From the NCBI GenBank assembly GCA_013178415.1, contig JABLXA010000007.1, positions 88,202-152,201 on the forward strand: a stretch of 64,000 nucleotides of DNA, in the 5' to 3' direction. The notes beneath the pieces were generated by a model. The model worked only from the letters and a program-made list of their open reading frames with translations, had not been told where the DNA came from and ran no database searches. The stretch is from Bacillota bacterium. Its GTDB lineage: Bacteria > Bacillota > SHA-98 > Ch115. A program made the position numbers and the translations under genes. Shown here in pieces: positions 24,649 to 34,158 of this stretch (the stretch's first letter is position 1; the number at the start of each line of letters is the position of its first letter).

Positions 24649-26535
24649 CTATTTCGCGCCCTTTATGAAATACTGTTCGGGACACGTATAGCCGGGGCTT
24701 CCCAGTATGGATGTATCCCACCTTGCTACTTCCGGGACGTTCCTGAAGTTATCTTTAACTACGCCAATTACTGGCCACTCTCCGACAGCGCCTATTATGG
24801 GAATGTTCTTCACGTAGAAACCTACCAGCTTGTCTATCAGGGTCTGCCTTTCTTTCTTATCAATTGTAACGCTGATCTTTTCGTATAGCTCCGTGAGTTC
24901 TTTTATCTCCTTGGGAGGCTCTTCTCCACCCTTTCCTTTCATCGCATACCACGCCCCCCACAGGGGAGCCCAGGCACAGGACTGGCTCATGGGGATCCAA
25001 GTATCTGGTGTAAGCAAGGGGTTTGTGAGTCCTACTCCTATACCCCAGTAGCTTATATCTTGTTCCCCGGCCTGCTGGCGAGTGGTGTAAAGGGACCTCT
25101 CCTCTGTCTTTACCAGGGCCTTTATGCCTATCTTCTCCCAGTAGTTCTTCACAAGCTCGCACTCATCCACTATGTCGGAATACCCGGGGTTCTCAAGGGT
25201 GATCGTCAATGTCTTGCCGTCAGGACGCAGCCTGAATCCATCTTTCCCTCTTTTGTCAAGCCCCATCTCATCCAGAAGTTTGTTGGCCCGCTCGGGGTCA
25301 TACCTGGCATAGCTCTTCTCCCACTCTTCGGAGTAGAGGGGGCTACCATTAAACGGGGATGCCTGCCGCGGTTCACCTAAGCCCATATAGAGAAGTTCAT
25401 TCATCTCCTCCCTGTTTATTGCCAGGGACAGAGCCTGTCTGAACCGCGGATCTTGGACGATCTTCCTCATTGTAAGGTCCTTATTGTTGAGATTTACCAT
25501 AAATCCAAGAGTGGACCCGGTCTTCCATCTCAGCACCCTGTAGCCAGCCTTTTTGCTCTCCTGTATAAAGAGGGGATAATTCTTGATAAGCATGTGCCGC
25601 AGCTGCATATCAACTTCCCCAGCTATGGCCTTCATATTGGCAACCTCAGTGTTCTCAACTAGGTCGAATACAACACGGTCGATATATGGCAGTTGGTTGC
25701 CCTTAGGATCTACCTTCCAATAGTAGGGGTTACGCTCTACTATCATTCTCGTGCCGCGGCCTGGGGGTACAGTGACTTTCCAGGCGTTGATCACAGGGAG
25801 CTCTGGATTAGTCCCGCGGGTTGCCTTATCGGTGAAGAGCTGATACCAATCCTCAAAACCTGCTTCCTTTACCATCTTGTCAAGCTTTTCTTTGGATGTG
25901 TACTTCGGGTGAAACTGCATCAGATAGTGCTTTGGGGCGAAGGGGGTTTGCATGGACAGATAGTCTAGGATAAGAGCATGGGGTTTTGCGAAGGAGAACG
26001 ATACGGTATAATTGTCGATTTTTTTAACCTTCCCGAGAGCGTTATCTATCATAAGCCAGGTAGGCTTGGATGGAGTAAGATCGTTATTGAGGATTATGTC
26101 CTCATACCAGAAGAGGATATCATCAGCTGTGAAGGGCTTCCCATCGGACCACTTCATATCCTTACGGAGTTCCACGATCAGCGTCTTACCATCGTTTGAG
26201 AATTTCCATCCCTTTGCTACATTGGGTTCGATCTGGGATGGATCCTTTCGGTTTCGTCTGAAGAGCGGATCGTAGGTAATGGTGTAGAAGTTCATAAGAT
26301 CTGACGGCCCCAGGTAGACTCTGTGCCAGGTGCCTCCATACTCGCCTATCTCTTCGACTGGCTCGACCACCAGCGGTTCCTGGGGCAATCTCTGCGCTAC
26401 AGGAGGTAGCTTGCCAGATTGAACCAGGCTTTTGAGCATCGGTGCATCATTATAGCTTCCCGCTCCATAGGCCAACGCGACACTGGAGAAAATTAGCAAT
26501 ATTAGCAGAACCGCAACCAGATTCAAACGTCTCAT
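24649..26535 (-). CDS. Extracellular solute-binding protein, family 5 (peptide/oligosaccharide ABC importer)
   Basis: 628 residues with a clear signal peptide (MRRLNLVAVLLILLIFSSVALA). SBP_bac_5 landmarks include WSDGKPFTADDILFWYEDI, VERNPYYWKVDP, FRQALSLAINREEMNEL and the late YWGIGVGLTNPLLTPDTW. It is the ligand-binding part of a Dpp/Opp-like importer. No permease or ATPase gene follows, so it is either an orphan using another system or a relic of an importer lost from this decaying locus. The long hinge insert is typical for members that bind oligosaccharides. Confidence 0.88.
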   Translation of the reverse strand: MRRLNLVAVLLILLIFSSVALAYGAGSYNDAPMLKSLVQSGKLPPVAQRLPQEPLVVEPVEEIGEYGGTWHRVYLGPSDLMNFYTITYDPLFRRNRKDPSQIEPNVAKGWKFSNDGKTLIVELRKDMKWSDGKPFTADDILFWYEDIILNNDLTPSKPTWLMIDNALGKVKKIDNYTVSFSFAKPHALILDYLSMQTPFAPKHYLMQFHPKYTSKEKLDKMVKEAGFEDWYQLFTDKATRGTNPELPVINAWKVTVPPGRGTRMIVERNPYYWKVDPKGNQLPYIDRVVFDLVENTEVANMKAIAGEVDMQLRHMLIKNYPLFIQESKKAGYRVLRWKTGSTLGFMVNLNNKDLTMRKIVQDPRFRQALSLAINREEMNELLYMGLGEPRQASPFNGSPLYSEEWEKSYARYDPERANKLLDEMGLDKRGKDGFRLRPDGKTLTITLENPGYSDIVDECELVKNYWEKIGIKALVKTEERSLYTTRQQAGEQDISYWGIGVGLTNPLLTPDTWIPMSQSCAWAPLWGAWYAMKGKGGEEPPKEIKELTELYEKISVTIDKKERQTLIDKLVGFYVKNIPIIGAVGEWPVIGVVKDNFRNVPEVARWDTSILGSPGYTCPEQYFIKGAK

Positions 26536-26708
26536 TATCGTTCCCTACCTTTCCTAAATATGCTCGTAGGCCCCCAAGCGTTCAAATCTTCAAGTTCTCC
26601 CAATGTCGACTCTCAAACCGATAGTCCCAATACAAATCATCAGTATCTACCGGCTCTATCACCTCCTTGCAGGCGAACATGGATGGCATCTATAGACCCC
26701 GCCATGAT

Positions 26709-27590
26709 TTAGTAGAGCTTATCAGATACCGCTTCAGCTGTTGCCTTCACAGTAGAGACTGCCCTTTCATGATTTGCCATCATGACCCCAATAAATAGGA
26801 TGTCCATAACATGGAGCTGGGCAATTTTGGATTTGAGATTCCCGCTCTGGAGTGGCGCTTCTCGTGTGGCAGTGATCAGTCTTATATCAGACACTCTGGT
26901 TATGGGGGACTTAGCAGCGCTAGTGATACAGATAATTGTTGCTCCGCGCTTCTTTGCCACTTCCAGGGAGTGTATGACGTCTATGGTGCTACCAGTCTGA
27001 GAGAACCCTACTGCTACATCTCCGTGCTCAAGCGTGGCAGCAGCCATGGCCTGTAGGTGGGAGTCATTATAGGCATCGCATAAGATTCCAATTCGGAGAA
27101 ATTTATACTTGGCGTCTTCTGCCGTGAAACCCGAAGCACCTACACCGTAGAAATGCACCCTACGAGCACGGACTATAGCGTCAACCGCTTTCCTAAGCTC
27201 ATCAATGCTCAGGAGTTCAGCTGTTTGAGAGATAACCTCCATATTAGCCCTAGTGGTTTTCTGGACCATGGTAAGAAGAGAATCCTCGGGGGTAATATCG
27301 CCCTGGGGGCCAGCGTCCCCCAGGGAAGAGATATCCCTGGATGCCACGAGCTTGAACTCGTGATACCCCTTAAAACCGATGGAACGACAAAATCTGATAA
27401 CTGTAGACTCCCCTACCTCGCAGATATCTGCGAGTTCCGTAATGGATTGGTAGATAATCTCCGGCAGGTGATCCACCACATAGGAAGCTACCTTTTGTTC
27501 GGCAGGCGACAATGAAGAGTATGCACTCTTTATAAAGGGAATGATACTCTTTGCATTAGAGACATCTGGTATGTAGGTATTCTGCCCCAT
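26709..27590 (-). CDS. RpiR/MurR-family transcriptional regulator
   Basis: 293 residues. An N-terminal HTH_6 (YSSLSPAEQKVASYVVDH, ITELADICEVGESTVIRFCR, SIGFKGYHEFK) is followed by a SIS domain (RARRVHFYGVGASGFTAEDA, GFSQTGSTIDVIHSLEVAKK) that senses phosphosugars. Such regulators control sialic-acid, N-acetylmannosamine or MurNAc catabolism, in agreement with the NanE and ROK remnants downstream. First gene of the leftward locus, separated from the binding-protein gene by 173 bp, so it may have its own transcript. Confidence 0.9.
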   Translation of the reverse strand: MGQNTYIPDVSNAKSIIPFIKSAYSSLSPAEQKVASYVVDHLPEIIYQSITELADICEVGESTVIRFCRSIGFKGYHEFKLVASRDISSLGDAGPQGDITPEDSLLTMVQKTTRANMEVISQTAELLSIDELRKAVDAIVRARRVHFYGVGASGFTAEDAKYKFLRIGILCDAYNDSHLQAMAAATLEHGDVAVGFSQTGSTIDVIHSLEVAKKRGATIICITSAAKSPITRVSDIRLITATREAPLQSGNLKSKIAQLHVMDILFIGVMMANHERAVSTVKATAEAVSDKLY

Positions 27591-27647
27591 ATGTCTCTCC
27601 CGGTGTAAATCTACATTATATCCATCGCCAATGAAGCTTTACTTCAT

Positions 27648-27663
27648 GTTATAACATATGTTA
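27648..27663. promoter_or_regulatory. Palindrome upstream of the RpiR-type gene
   Basis: TAACATATGTTA (27652-27663) is a perfect 12-bp palindrome, overlapped by GTTATAAC (27648-27655), about 60 bp before the regulator's ATG. A likely operator for autoregulation. The rest of 27664-27879 holds no gene. Confidence 0.5.
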
Positions 27664-27879
27664 AATGGATTTCAAGCAGGATGAGGTAACGCCATTCACC
27701 CCGAAAGTCGATAGAGGGGAAGGAAAGGGCAGCTAAGGGTAAAATCAGGGTAATTTCTTTAAATAGCTCTACTTGGCTACTCAATGCAATGATTAGAAAT
27801 TCTTCGAGTTGAAGACCCTGGTCTATGCGGAATCCGATCGTGATTCTCGGGGAAGCATGATACAGTTCAGCCATGGCAC

Positions 27880-29419
27880 AGGGTACATGCAGTTTTTGTG
27901 CTAATAAGAGCAGGAAAAGGAGGTGAGATATTTCGAGTGTAGGGACGCAAACGAGATGGTATACTCCTCGAAAAGGCCTGTAGCTGGTCATTTGAGAGGG
28001 GTTTATATGATGAGGAAACGTGAAAATGTCATCCAGGAAGTAGCTGCTGTAGCGGAGAGGCTATTACGTAAGATAGCGGCGCAGAAGCGCACGGTGGATC
28101 TGCATGACATAGAGATGACCGTGAGAGAAGCCAGTTCAGCGATTGACAGACTTTTGCTCAAGGGCGCAGTTGATGAAGTGGGCACCGGATATAGTGGGAG
28201 CAAGATTCGTTGCGAGTGCGGGGGTAAGCTCAAGTTTGTGGGCAATCGCCCTTTCGTAGTGACGACCCTAAGCGGGGAGGTGAGAATTGAGCGAGCGTAT
28301 TATCACTGCGACCGTTGTGGGGCTTCGAAGGTGCCCATTGGTGAACAACTGAAGCTCTCGGGAAGTCATTTTAGCGAGGGAGTCATAAACAATCTCAGTT
28401 ACTGCTGCGCAGAGCTGCCGTTTGAGCCGGCATCGGAGCTTATGGGCCGACTTACGGGGATATACGTATCCCCAAAGGAGGCACAAATTCTCTCAGAGAG
28501 CATCGGCAAGGAGACGGGCGAGGAGCTTGATGAGCAGGCGGAGGTTGCGATGAAGGATGGGCTTGATACGGATGCAAGGCCCGAAAGGCTCTATATGGCG
28601 ATAGATGGTGTCATGATAAATGAGCAGGATGGTTGGCACGAAGCGAAAACGGCAGCGATTTATGATGCGAAAGAGCAAATTAATGCTGATGGCAGTAAGG
28701 AAGATGTTGCGAACGAGATAACTTACGTTGCCCGTGGGGGAAGCCCGGACGAACTCATAGGTTATATTTCGGTCGAGGCACAGAGACGTGGTGTGGAATA
28801 TGCCAAAGAGCTGATAGTCCTTGGTGATGGAGCGGCATGGATTTGGAACATGGTTAGAAGCTACTTTCCGGGAGCGATCCAGATCATAGATTGGTATCAC
28901 GCATCGGAGCATGTATGGAGATTAGGCCGGGTTCTCTGGGATGGGGATGAGGAACGGTGCAAGTGCTGGGTAGAAGAACAGCTTGAGGTTCTAAAGGACG
29001 TCAGGGTTGAGGATCTCATAACCAAACTCGCTGGCATAGTTGGTTTATCAGACGAAGCTGCGTCCGAGCGTGACAAGCTTATGAAGTATTTACAAGACAA
29101 TCGAGACCGGATGAGATATGACGAATACCGGGCCAAGGGGTATCACATCGGTAGCGGCGTAGTGGAGAGTGCGTGCAAGCATGTTGTACAAATGAGGCAC
29201 AAGAGGTCGGGGATGCGTTGGAGCGCTTCAGGGGCGCAGGAAGTGCTAAACCTCAGGGTTTTCCTCCTGAACGGCAGGTGGGATGACTTCTGGCGAAGAA
29301 GGAGGCAAGAAGGGGTTTCAGATAGCCATATGCTAGCAGGCTCTACAAAAGCAGCCTGACATGCCACTATGGTGGAAAGGTTGGAAGTGCCTGTGTGCCA
29401 CAATCGCTACATGCACCCC
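27880..29419 (+). mobile_element. ISKra4-family insertion sequence
   Basis: About 1.54 kb with one intact transposase gene. Imperfect ends can be matched: GGGTACATG..AG..TTTGTG at 27881-27900 against the reverse complement of 29397-29419. I could not see a target-site duplication, so the ends are approximate. Confidence 0.7.
28007..29359 (+). CDS. ISKra4-family transposase
   Basis: About 450 residues from the ATG at 28007 (GAGAGGGG upstream). The N terminus is helical. A zinc-knuckle-like CECGGKLKF..YHCDRCGA (about residues 70-110) is followed by the DDE core: LYMAIDGVMINEQ, IVLGDGAAWIWNMV and the terminal GSGVVESACKHVVQMRHKRS with a downstream MRWS motif, characteristic of ISKra4. Frame complete with no key residue missing, so the element may still move. 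Confidence 0.9.
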   Translation: MMRKRENVIQEVAAVAERLLRKIAAQKRTVDLHDIEMTVREASSAIDRLLLKGAVDEVGTGYSGSKIRCECGGKLKFVGNRPFVVTTLSGEVRIERAYYHCDRCGASKVPIGEQLKLSGSHFSEGVINNLSYCCAELPFEPASELMGRLTGIYVSPKEAQILSESIGKETGEELDEQAEVAMKDGLDTDARPERLYMAIDGVMINEQDGWHEAKTAAIYDAKEQINADGSKEDVANEITYVARGGSPDELIGYISVEAQRRGVEYAKELIVLGDGAAWIWNMVRSYFPGAIQIIDWYHASEHVWRLGRVLWDGDEERCKCWVEEQLEVLKDVRVEDLITKLAGIVGLSDEAASERDKLMKYLQDNRDRMRYDEYRAKGYHIGSGVVESACKHVVQMRHKRSGMRWSASGAQEVLNLRVFLLNGRWDDFWRRRRQEGVSDSHMLAGSTKAA

Positions 29420-29469
29420 TTAATCCCCGCAGACTTATGATATAGTGGAGTCGACTTGGAACCAGGATC

Positions 29470-30258
29470 CGTCATGACCTGGAGCGTCAGGCTCGCTTCT
29501 TTAAGGACGTTCAACGCGGTCCACGCGCAGCCCCCAAACGAGACCCGGTTCGGGAATTGGTGGTAGCCCTGCGCAAGCAAAATCTTTCCGTTTGCAGATG
29601 TGCATGAGCTGGACCTTTCTCCCCGGAAATTCCGAACGGCCTTTGCCGGCTTGTTCCTGTTCGTGCCGCTGTTGTGCGAGGTCAATCTCCAAGAAGTGGT
29701 CGAGTCCGCTTCCCTGCCTGGAAGTCAGATGATCCCGGCCGAACACGCTGTCCGTACGCTCTTGGCATTAAAGCTCTTGGGCAAAGAACGAACCAGCCAT
29801 GTGATGGAAATGGTCTTCGACCCCGGCATCGCTTTGTTTGCTGGCCTGAATGTTGTTCCGAAGCGTTCTTTCCTCTCTAGTTACAGCGCCAGGGTAGACC
29901 CACATGCTAACCTTCTCCTGATGAGCAAGCGGATGCGATAAACTTCTTTCATTTGGACGCACTATCGTCAATGGTAGGACCAAAAGTGGATTTTGACCTG
30001 CAACTCACGCTCATGGTCAGTTCCCTCTACCGGATTATGGCCCAAAAGATTGGACGGGAGTACAGGCGGGCCACAGCGAAAACCCTTTTCCGAAAGCTGT
30101 TTGATGTCACAGGTCAGGTGAACATAACGGAGTCTATGATTACTGTAGAGCTTGCAAGGCGAGCTCATAACCCATTACTGGTTGCTGCTGGCCTTGTTCC
30201 TCAGACAATTAAGGTCCCCTGGCTTGATGACAAGATCCTGCATATCAAATTGGTTTGA
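29470..30258 (+). pseudogene. Transposase remnant (frameshifted, middle deleted)
   Basis: Three pieces in different frames belong together: DLERQARFFKDVQRGPRAAP and VRELVVALRKQNLSV near 29480-29590, then HELDLSPRKFRTAFAGLFLF to KRSFLSSYSARVDP (29600-29920), then FDLQLTLMVSSLYRIMAQKI to the stop at 30258. Shifts occur near 29592 and 29940, and the catalytic middle region appears to be missing. The family is one of the large clostridial DDE transposases; I cannot name it with confidence. Confidence 0.65.
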
Positions 30259-30477
30259 ACTGGTTGGCAGTCTGTTTTGCATATAATGGCAGATGTTAGC
30301 CCAATTAAATTACCGTGGAAATCGAGGCTAGGGCAAAATATCCCAGCCAACCATTCAGGTATTGATTTGTCCTCCGGATACTGTTAGACGGCAAATTGTT
30401 CTAGCACCGCAAAGTCAGATTAAATTGGTATGAAATTCGCGGATGTTTGTGGTCAGACTCATCTTCTACGGTTGATT

Positions 30478-30748
30478 TCGCGCAGCGCCCATAAAGATGC
30501 TGAGGAAAACACCGAGGATGGCGGAATGCTCCCCCAGGAATCTGATTATCGTCTCCCTCGGGACATCCTCCCACCCACACGTCGAGCAATCCAAGCAGAA
30601 GAAAGATCGGAGGAATCACGCTCAGCATCTCCGCGAAGTTGAAATATGTATTACTGAATATCTTTCGCCCTGTGGCGGGATGTAGGATGAGTATTGCGAC
30701 ATCGATCTGTACCAAGCCGGCCCACGTCCTATCTTCATGGGTCACCAT
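30478..30748 (-). pseudogene. ArsP/DUF318-type permease, N-terminal fragment
   Basis: The minus strand reads FNFAEMLSVIPPIFLLLGLL then DVWV, and after a frameshift VPRETIIRFLGEHSAILGV and FLSIFMGAA, the first two membrane segments of PF03773 permeases. It ends there. These permeases export organoarsenicals or metalloids, matching the arsR and arsC genes that follow. The region 30259-30477 around its broken end has no gene. Confidence 0.7.
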
Positions 30749-30856
30749 ATTGCCGTGGGAGCGTAAACGTTATAGAATATAATCGGATAGAGATATGTTT
30801 ATATATTGGTTGTGCCAGGATCTTCTGGCACCCGGTAAACAGCGGTCCGAGGTCAA

Positions 30857-31291
30857 ATGGGGATTACTTCCCGGCTCCCGGAGACGGGGTATCAGAAAGC
30901 TAAAGGGGTGATAATCATAGGATCTATTGAACAAGTCGTTCGAGCCTTGCAAGCTCTGGGGCAAGATATGAGGCTTAAGATCCTCAAAGTATTGGCAGCC
31001 GATAGTCACTGCGTATGTGAGCTTGAGAACATCTTTGGGGTCAGCCAGCCTGCCATATCTCACCACCTTGGCGTTCTTAAAGATGCTGGCCTCGTGGAAA
31101 GTATGCGGGAAGGCCAGTGGATATTCTACAAGATAAACAGGGCGGGCATTGAGAACGTCCTGCGCCTGCTGAGCAACTTCCTCCTGGACTCGGATATGGA
31201 CCAATTTCCGGAAATAGCCGAGATAATGAGCAGGGTTGAAGAAATCAAAAAAAATCCCCGTGCTGTATGCAGACGGACTTCAAGGGGTTGA
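30857..31291 (+). CDS. arsR: ArsR-family metalloregulator
   Basis: 144 residues from the ATG at 30857, or 127 from a GTG at 30908; the core begins [20 protein letters not shown]. The winged HTH has the alpha-3 cysteine motif [11 protein letters not shown], the arsenite-binding site, then [20 protein letters not shown] as recognition helix. It represses the ars genes until As(III) or Sb(III) binds. It overlaps the region before arsC and probably forms an operon with it. An AT-rich stretch with a TATAAT-like box (30775-30810) is upstream. Confidence 0.9.
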   Translation: MGITSRLPETGYQKAKGVIIIGSIEQVVRALQALGQDMRLKILKVLAADSHCVCELENIFGVSQPAISHHLGVLKDAGLVESMREGQWIFYKINRAGIENVLRLLSNFLLDSDMDQFPEIAEIMSRVEEIKKNPRAVCRRTSRG

Positions 31292-31320
31292 CTGCTGTGA
31301 CCGGGACGGAGGGATGCGGT

Positions 31321-31737
31321 ATGAAGAGGAAGATCATGTTTCTATGTACTGGTAATTCCTGTAGAAGCCAGATGGCTGAGGGGTTTGCCAGGGCACTGTT
31401 CGGGGATAGTTGGGAGGTTTATAGCGCAGGGATCGAGCCTGCCGGCGTCAACCCCAGGGCTATTGAGGTTATGCGCGAGGTAGGGATTGACATCTCGATG
31501 CAGACCTCGGACCCCATCGAATCCAGGCTTCTTAGGGAGATGGACCTGGTGGTGACCCTCTGCGGCGATGCTGAAGAGAGGTGTCCAGTAACACCACCAT
31601 CTGTAAGTCGCATTCACTGGCCGCTGCCAGACCCGGCCAGAGCAAAGGGTTCAGAAGAGGAAATCATGGCTGAGTTTCGCAAGGTGAGGGACGACATAAA
31701 AAGGCGAGTTGAGGACCTTCTTAGAGGACTCCCATAA
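31321..31737 (+). CDS. arsC: Arsenate reductase, low-molecular-weight phosphatase type
   Basis: 138 residues from ATG 31321 (GGAGGGATG upstream). The phosphatase loop CTGNSCRS, with CX5R catalytic cysteine and arginine, is at the N terminus. [12 protein letters not shown] supplies the two redox cysteines of the thioredoxin-coupled ArsC cascade, and WPLPDPARA contains the general acid Asp. It reduces arsenate to arsenite for export. The matching exporter gene (acr3) downstream is broken here. Confidence 0.92.
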   Translation: MKRKIMFLCTGNSCRSQMAEGFARALFGDSWEVYSAGIEPAGVNPRAIEVMREVGIDISMQTSDPIESRLLREMDLVVTLCGDAEERCPVTPPSVSRIHWPLPDPARAKGSEEEIMAEFRKVRDDIKRRVEDLLRGLP

Positions 31738-31800
31738 GATGATTATTATGCGACCCAGGGGACGGAAGGAATCCAGGACGAGGAGTGACCAAAGGTGATG

Positions 31801-31840
31801 CAAAATGCAAAATGCATAATGCATAATGCATAATGCATAC
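31801..31840 (+). repeat. Tandem 7-bp repeat (TAATGCA-type)
   Basis: Six consecutive units, two of AAATGCA-type followed by four of TAATGCA-type, in the gap between arsC and acr3. Each unit contains the ATGCAT half-palindrome. Function unknown; such repeats spread by slippage. Confidence 0.6.
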
Positions 31841-31939
31841 ATGATCCGTTCCCCAAGGATCAAGACACTCGCGCATCCTACCCGCCTCAGATTGTGAATC
31901 TACTACTGAATAGGCCTTGAATTGATTGGAGGGAAAGGA

Positions 31940-32610
31940 ATGTCCGAACAGACTGTCACGCGGCTTTCTCTTTTGGATCGTCTTCTGACTCTGTGGATCT
32001 TTCTGGCTATCGCGGCGGGAGTGGCGCCTGGAAGCCTGTTTCTCCAACTCCCGGACCCCCTCAACCGCCTTTCGTTTGGGACGACATCGTTACCATTGCC
32101 ATCGGCCTGATAGTGATGATGTATCCCCCTCTGGCCAAGGTGCGGTACAATGAGTTATGGAAGGTCTTCCGGAACGGTAGGGTGCTGGCGCTCTCCCTCG
32201 TCCAGAATTGGCTAATCGGCCCCATACTTATGTTTCTGCTGGCCGTTACTTTTCTCTGGGGATATCAGCAATATATGATCGGCCTTATCCTGATAGGGCT
32301 TGCGCGGTGTATCGCAATGGTCATCGTCTGGGACAGCCTGGCCCATGGCGACGCCGAGTATGCTGCGGCGCTTGTGGCTTTCAACTCCATCTTCCAGGTG
32401 CTTTTCTACTCCGTTTACTGCTATATTTTTATCACAGTTCTTCCAAGGTGGTTGGGCCTGGGCGGTATGGCGGTCCGCGTCTCCATCGCCGAAATCGCCC
32501 GCACTGTGGTCATTCACCTTGGCATCCCGTTTGTTGCCGGATTCCTCACTCGAGCCATCCTTGCGCCGTCCAAGGGGCAGGAACGGAGAGGTATTCCTGG
32601 AGACTCTTTT
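31940..32610 (+). pseudogene. acr3: ACR3-type arsenite exporter, frameshifted and 3'-truncated
   Basis: ATG 31940 follows GGAGGGAAAGG. The first 50 codons ([20 protein letters not shown]) run in frame until about 32090. There one base is lost and the conserved [29 protein letters not shown] and [16 protein letters not shown] continue in the next frame. The protein ends near [13 protein letters not shown], about two thirds of the normal 10-helix length. The conserved cysteine of ACR3 in the LARCIAM motif is present. The break at 32605-32610 is shared with the serpin gene on the other strand. Confidence 0.85.
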
Positions 32611-33848
32611 GAACGTGGATCAGCCAGCCTCCCCATGAACAAGATGGTCCCTGAACGGAGATCGCGAATCATGAAAATGAATGGTCGGTCCGCGCGGAAA
32701 ACAGGCGGTTTATCCAGCATGATCGATTTGGTTCCCACTGCAACAGCTGTGGCGGCAGCTGCTTCGGTGCCTTCCTCATTGACTTCGACAAATGATTGAT
32801 GGATTACCTTGCTTATGAATATACCTTGGCGAGATGTGGTCATGCCGGAGAAATCAGCTGTATTCTCATCGAACGCATCTATCATCCCCAGGTCTTGCAG
32901 TGTTTCGTTCAATATGAACCTCTCCTCCAGCTTGAACCTCGGCAGGAAGACCTCAACTTCTCTCCTCGAGAGTTGGGAAAGCCAAGATCGCATGTTCTCA
33001 GGATCCAGTATGCCCTCAAGCTTTGCCAGTTCATATTCAGGTTTCGGAAGTAAGATGACCATTGACAGATCTCCGTCCGTGTACGGCATCTCCAGGAGCT
33101 GAATCCGGTTGTTTTCCGCATAGTTGAATTCCGCGGCCTTGTGCATCGTGGGGACGTCTACTGTCTCTTCTGGCGCGATATGGAACGGCATAAGCCTAGT
33201 GGCCTCGGGCTCGAATGGTCGTTCCCATTGCCCTTTGAAATAAATCGCATTGGTCAGAACAAGTCGCGTAAGTCTGGTGAGATCACCAGGTTTGATCAAA
33301 TCCTTTATTTTGTCATTGGTCTTTGATTCCACCCACTTATTGATCGACCGCCTGGTTTGCTCGCGGTTTTCGTCATCCGTGTAGTCAACCTCCTTGAAGC
33401 CTGCCCCATGGTATTTGTTAGTTATATCTAGGAACTCTTGGCGAAACTCGTAGCCAATCTGCCCCCATAGCGCATTGGCTACAGAAAGGCAATAACTTTT
33501 TCCAGGAGCATTGAACATTTCCGTAAGATCCGAAAAAGCGGGATGGAGTCTCTCCGGAGCCAGATCTAAATGCAGTACATCAGCCATCTGCTCAGCGGTT
33601 TCCCCACGCGCGCCCGCATATGTCATAGCCAGTGCGGATGAAATGCTATATGGTGAGAAGAAGAGGTTGCCCTCGTTCTTTGCCAGTTGCTTATAGAGAT
33701 CGATGGCGAAGGTATTATTTCCAACAACGATAGAATCGATATCTGCCTTATCTATGGCGGACACTCTGATGCCAAGACCAGAAAATACCGCGGCTAGGGC
33801 GCACACTAGCAGCAGGGTACCTCCCAAAATCAAGGATCGCCTTTTCAT
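32514..33848 (-). CDS. Secreted serpin (serine protease inhibitor) with extended C terminus
   Basis: 444 residues: signal peptide ([20 protein letters not shown]), then a complete serpin fold: [35 protein letters not shown], and hinge [17 protein letters not shown] with small residues typical of inhibitory serpins. A reactive loop [15 protein letters not shown] and breach strand [19 protein letters not shown] end follow. The normal end is near LADPRS (about 32610). Another 31 codons read antisense through the truncated acr3 gene, so the original stop has been lost at the junction. Thermophilic clostridia use serpins to protect secreted enzymes or cellulosomes. Confidence 0.88.
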   Translation of the reverse strand: MKRRSLILGGTLLLVCALAAVFSGLGIRVSAIDKADIDSIVVGNNTFAIDLYKQLAKNEGNLFFSPYSISSALAMTYAGARGETAEQMADVLHLDLAPERLHPAFSDLTEMFNAPGKSYCLSVANALWGQIGYEFRQEFLDITNKYHGAGFKEVDYTDDENREQTRRSINKWVESKTNDKIKDLIKPGDLTRLTRLVLTNAIYFKGQWERPFEPEATRLMPFHIAPEETVDVPTMHKAAEFNYAENNRIQLLEMPYTDGDLSMVILLPKPEYELAKLEGILDPENMRSWLSQLSRREVEVFLPRFKLEERFILNETLQDLGMIDAFDENTADFSGMTTSRQGIFISKVIHQSFVEVNEEGTEAAAATAVAVGTKSIMLDKPPVFRADRPFIFMIRDLRSGTILFMGRLADPRSKESPGIPLRSCPLDGARMARVRNPATNGMPR

Positions 33849-34158
33849 CTTTTTACAACCTCGCTTTCAACCTTTTGCCATAGATCGAAGGGCTGTATAA
33901 ACCTCCTTCCTCATACTAGGCCCAATCGATCATGGCGATGGCTTCGCCGTCATTCAAGATGGCTGCTGGTTCCCTGTTTTTGGACATGTGGCGCTCTCTC
34001 CACCTTTAACACCCTAATAGACTATTCGCATTTCCTTGTGTTTTCCCTACCGAGGGAATTCTCCTTTCCCAGGTATATTTTGGTTCTATGGATAGAAAGG
34101 AGCATGAGAAACATATGTATTCCATTCTCTTCCAACAGCATTCGCCCTCATATTCGAA
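33849..34158. other. 310-bp gap, no gene seen
   Basis: Lies between the starts of the serpin gene and the end of the exporter operon, both leftward. It must hold the serpin promoter; I see no clean -35/-10 pair and no hairpin of note. Confidence 0.5.

Noticed and set aside
31799..31841. ATGCAT-rich run considered as an iteron origin.
   Set aside because: Units are only 7 bp, no replication gene or AT-rich melting region is near, and slippage is enough to explain it.
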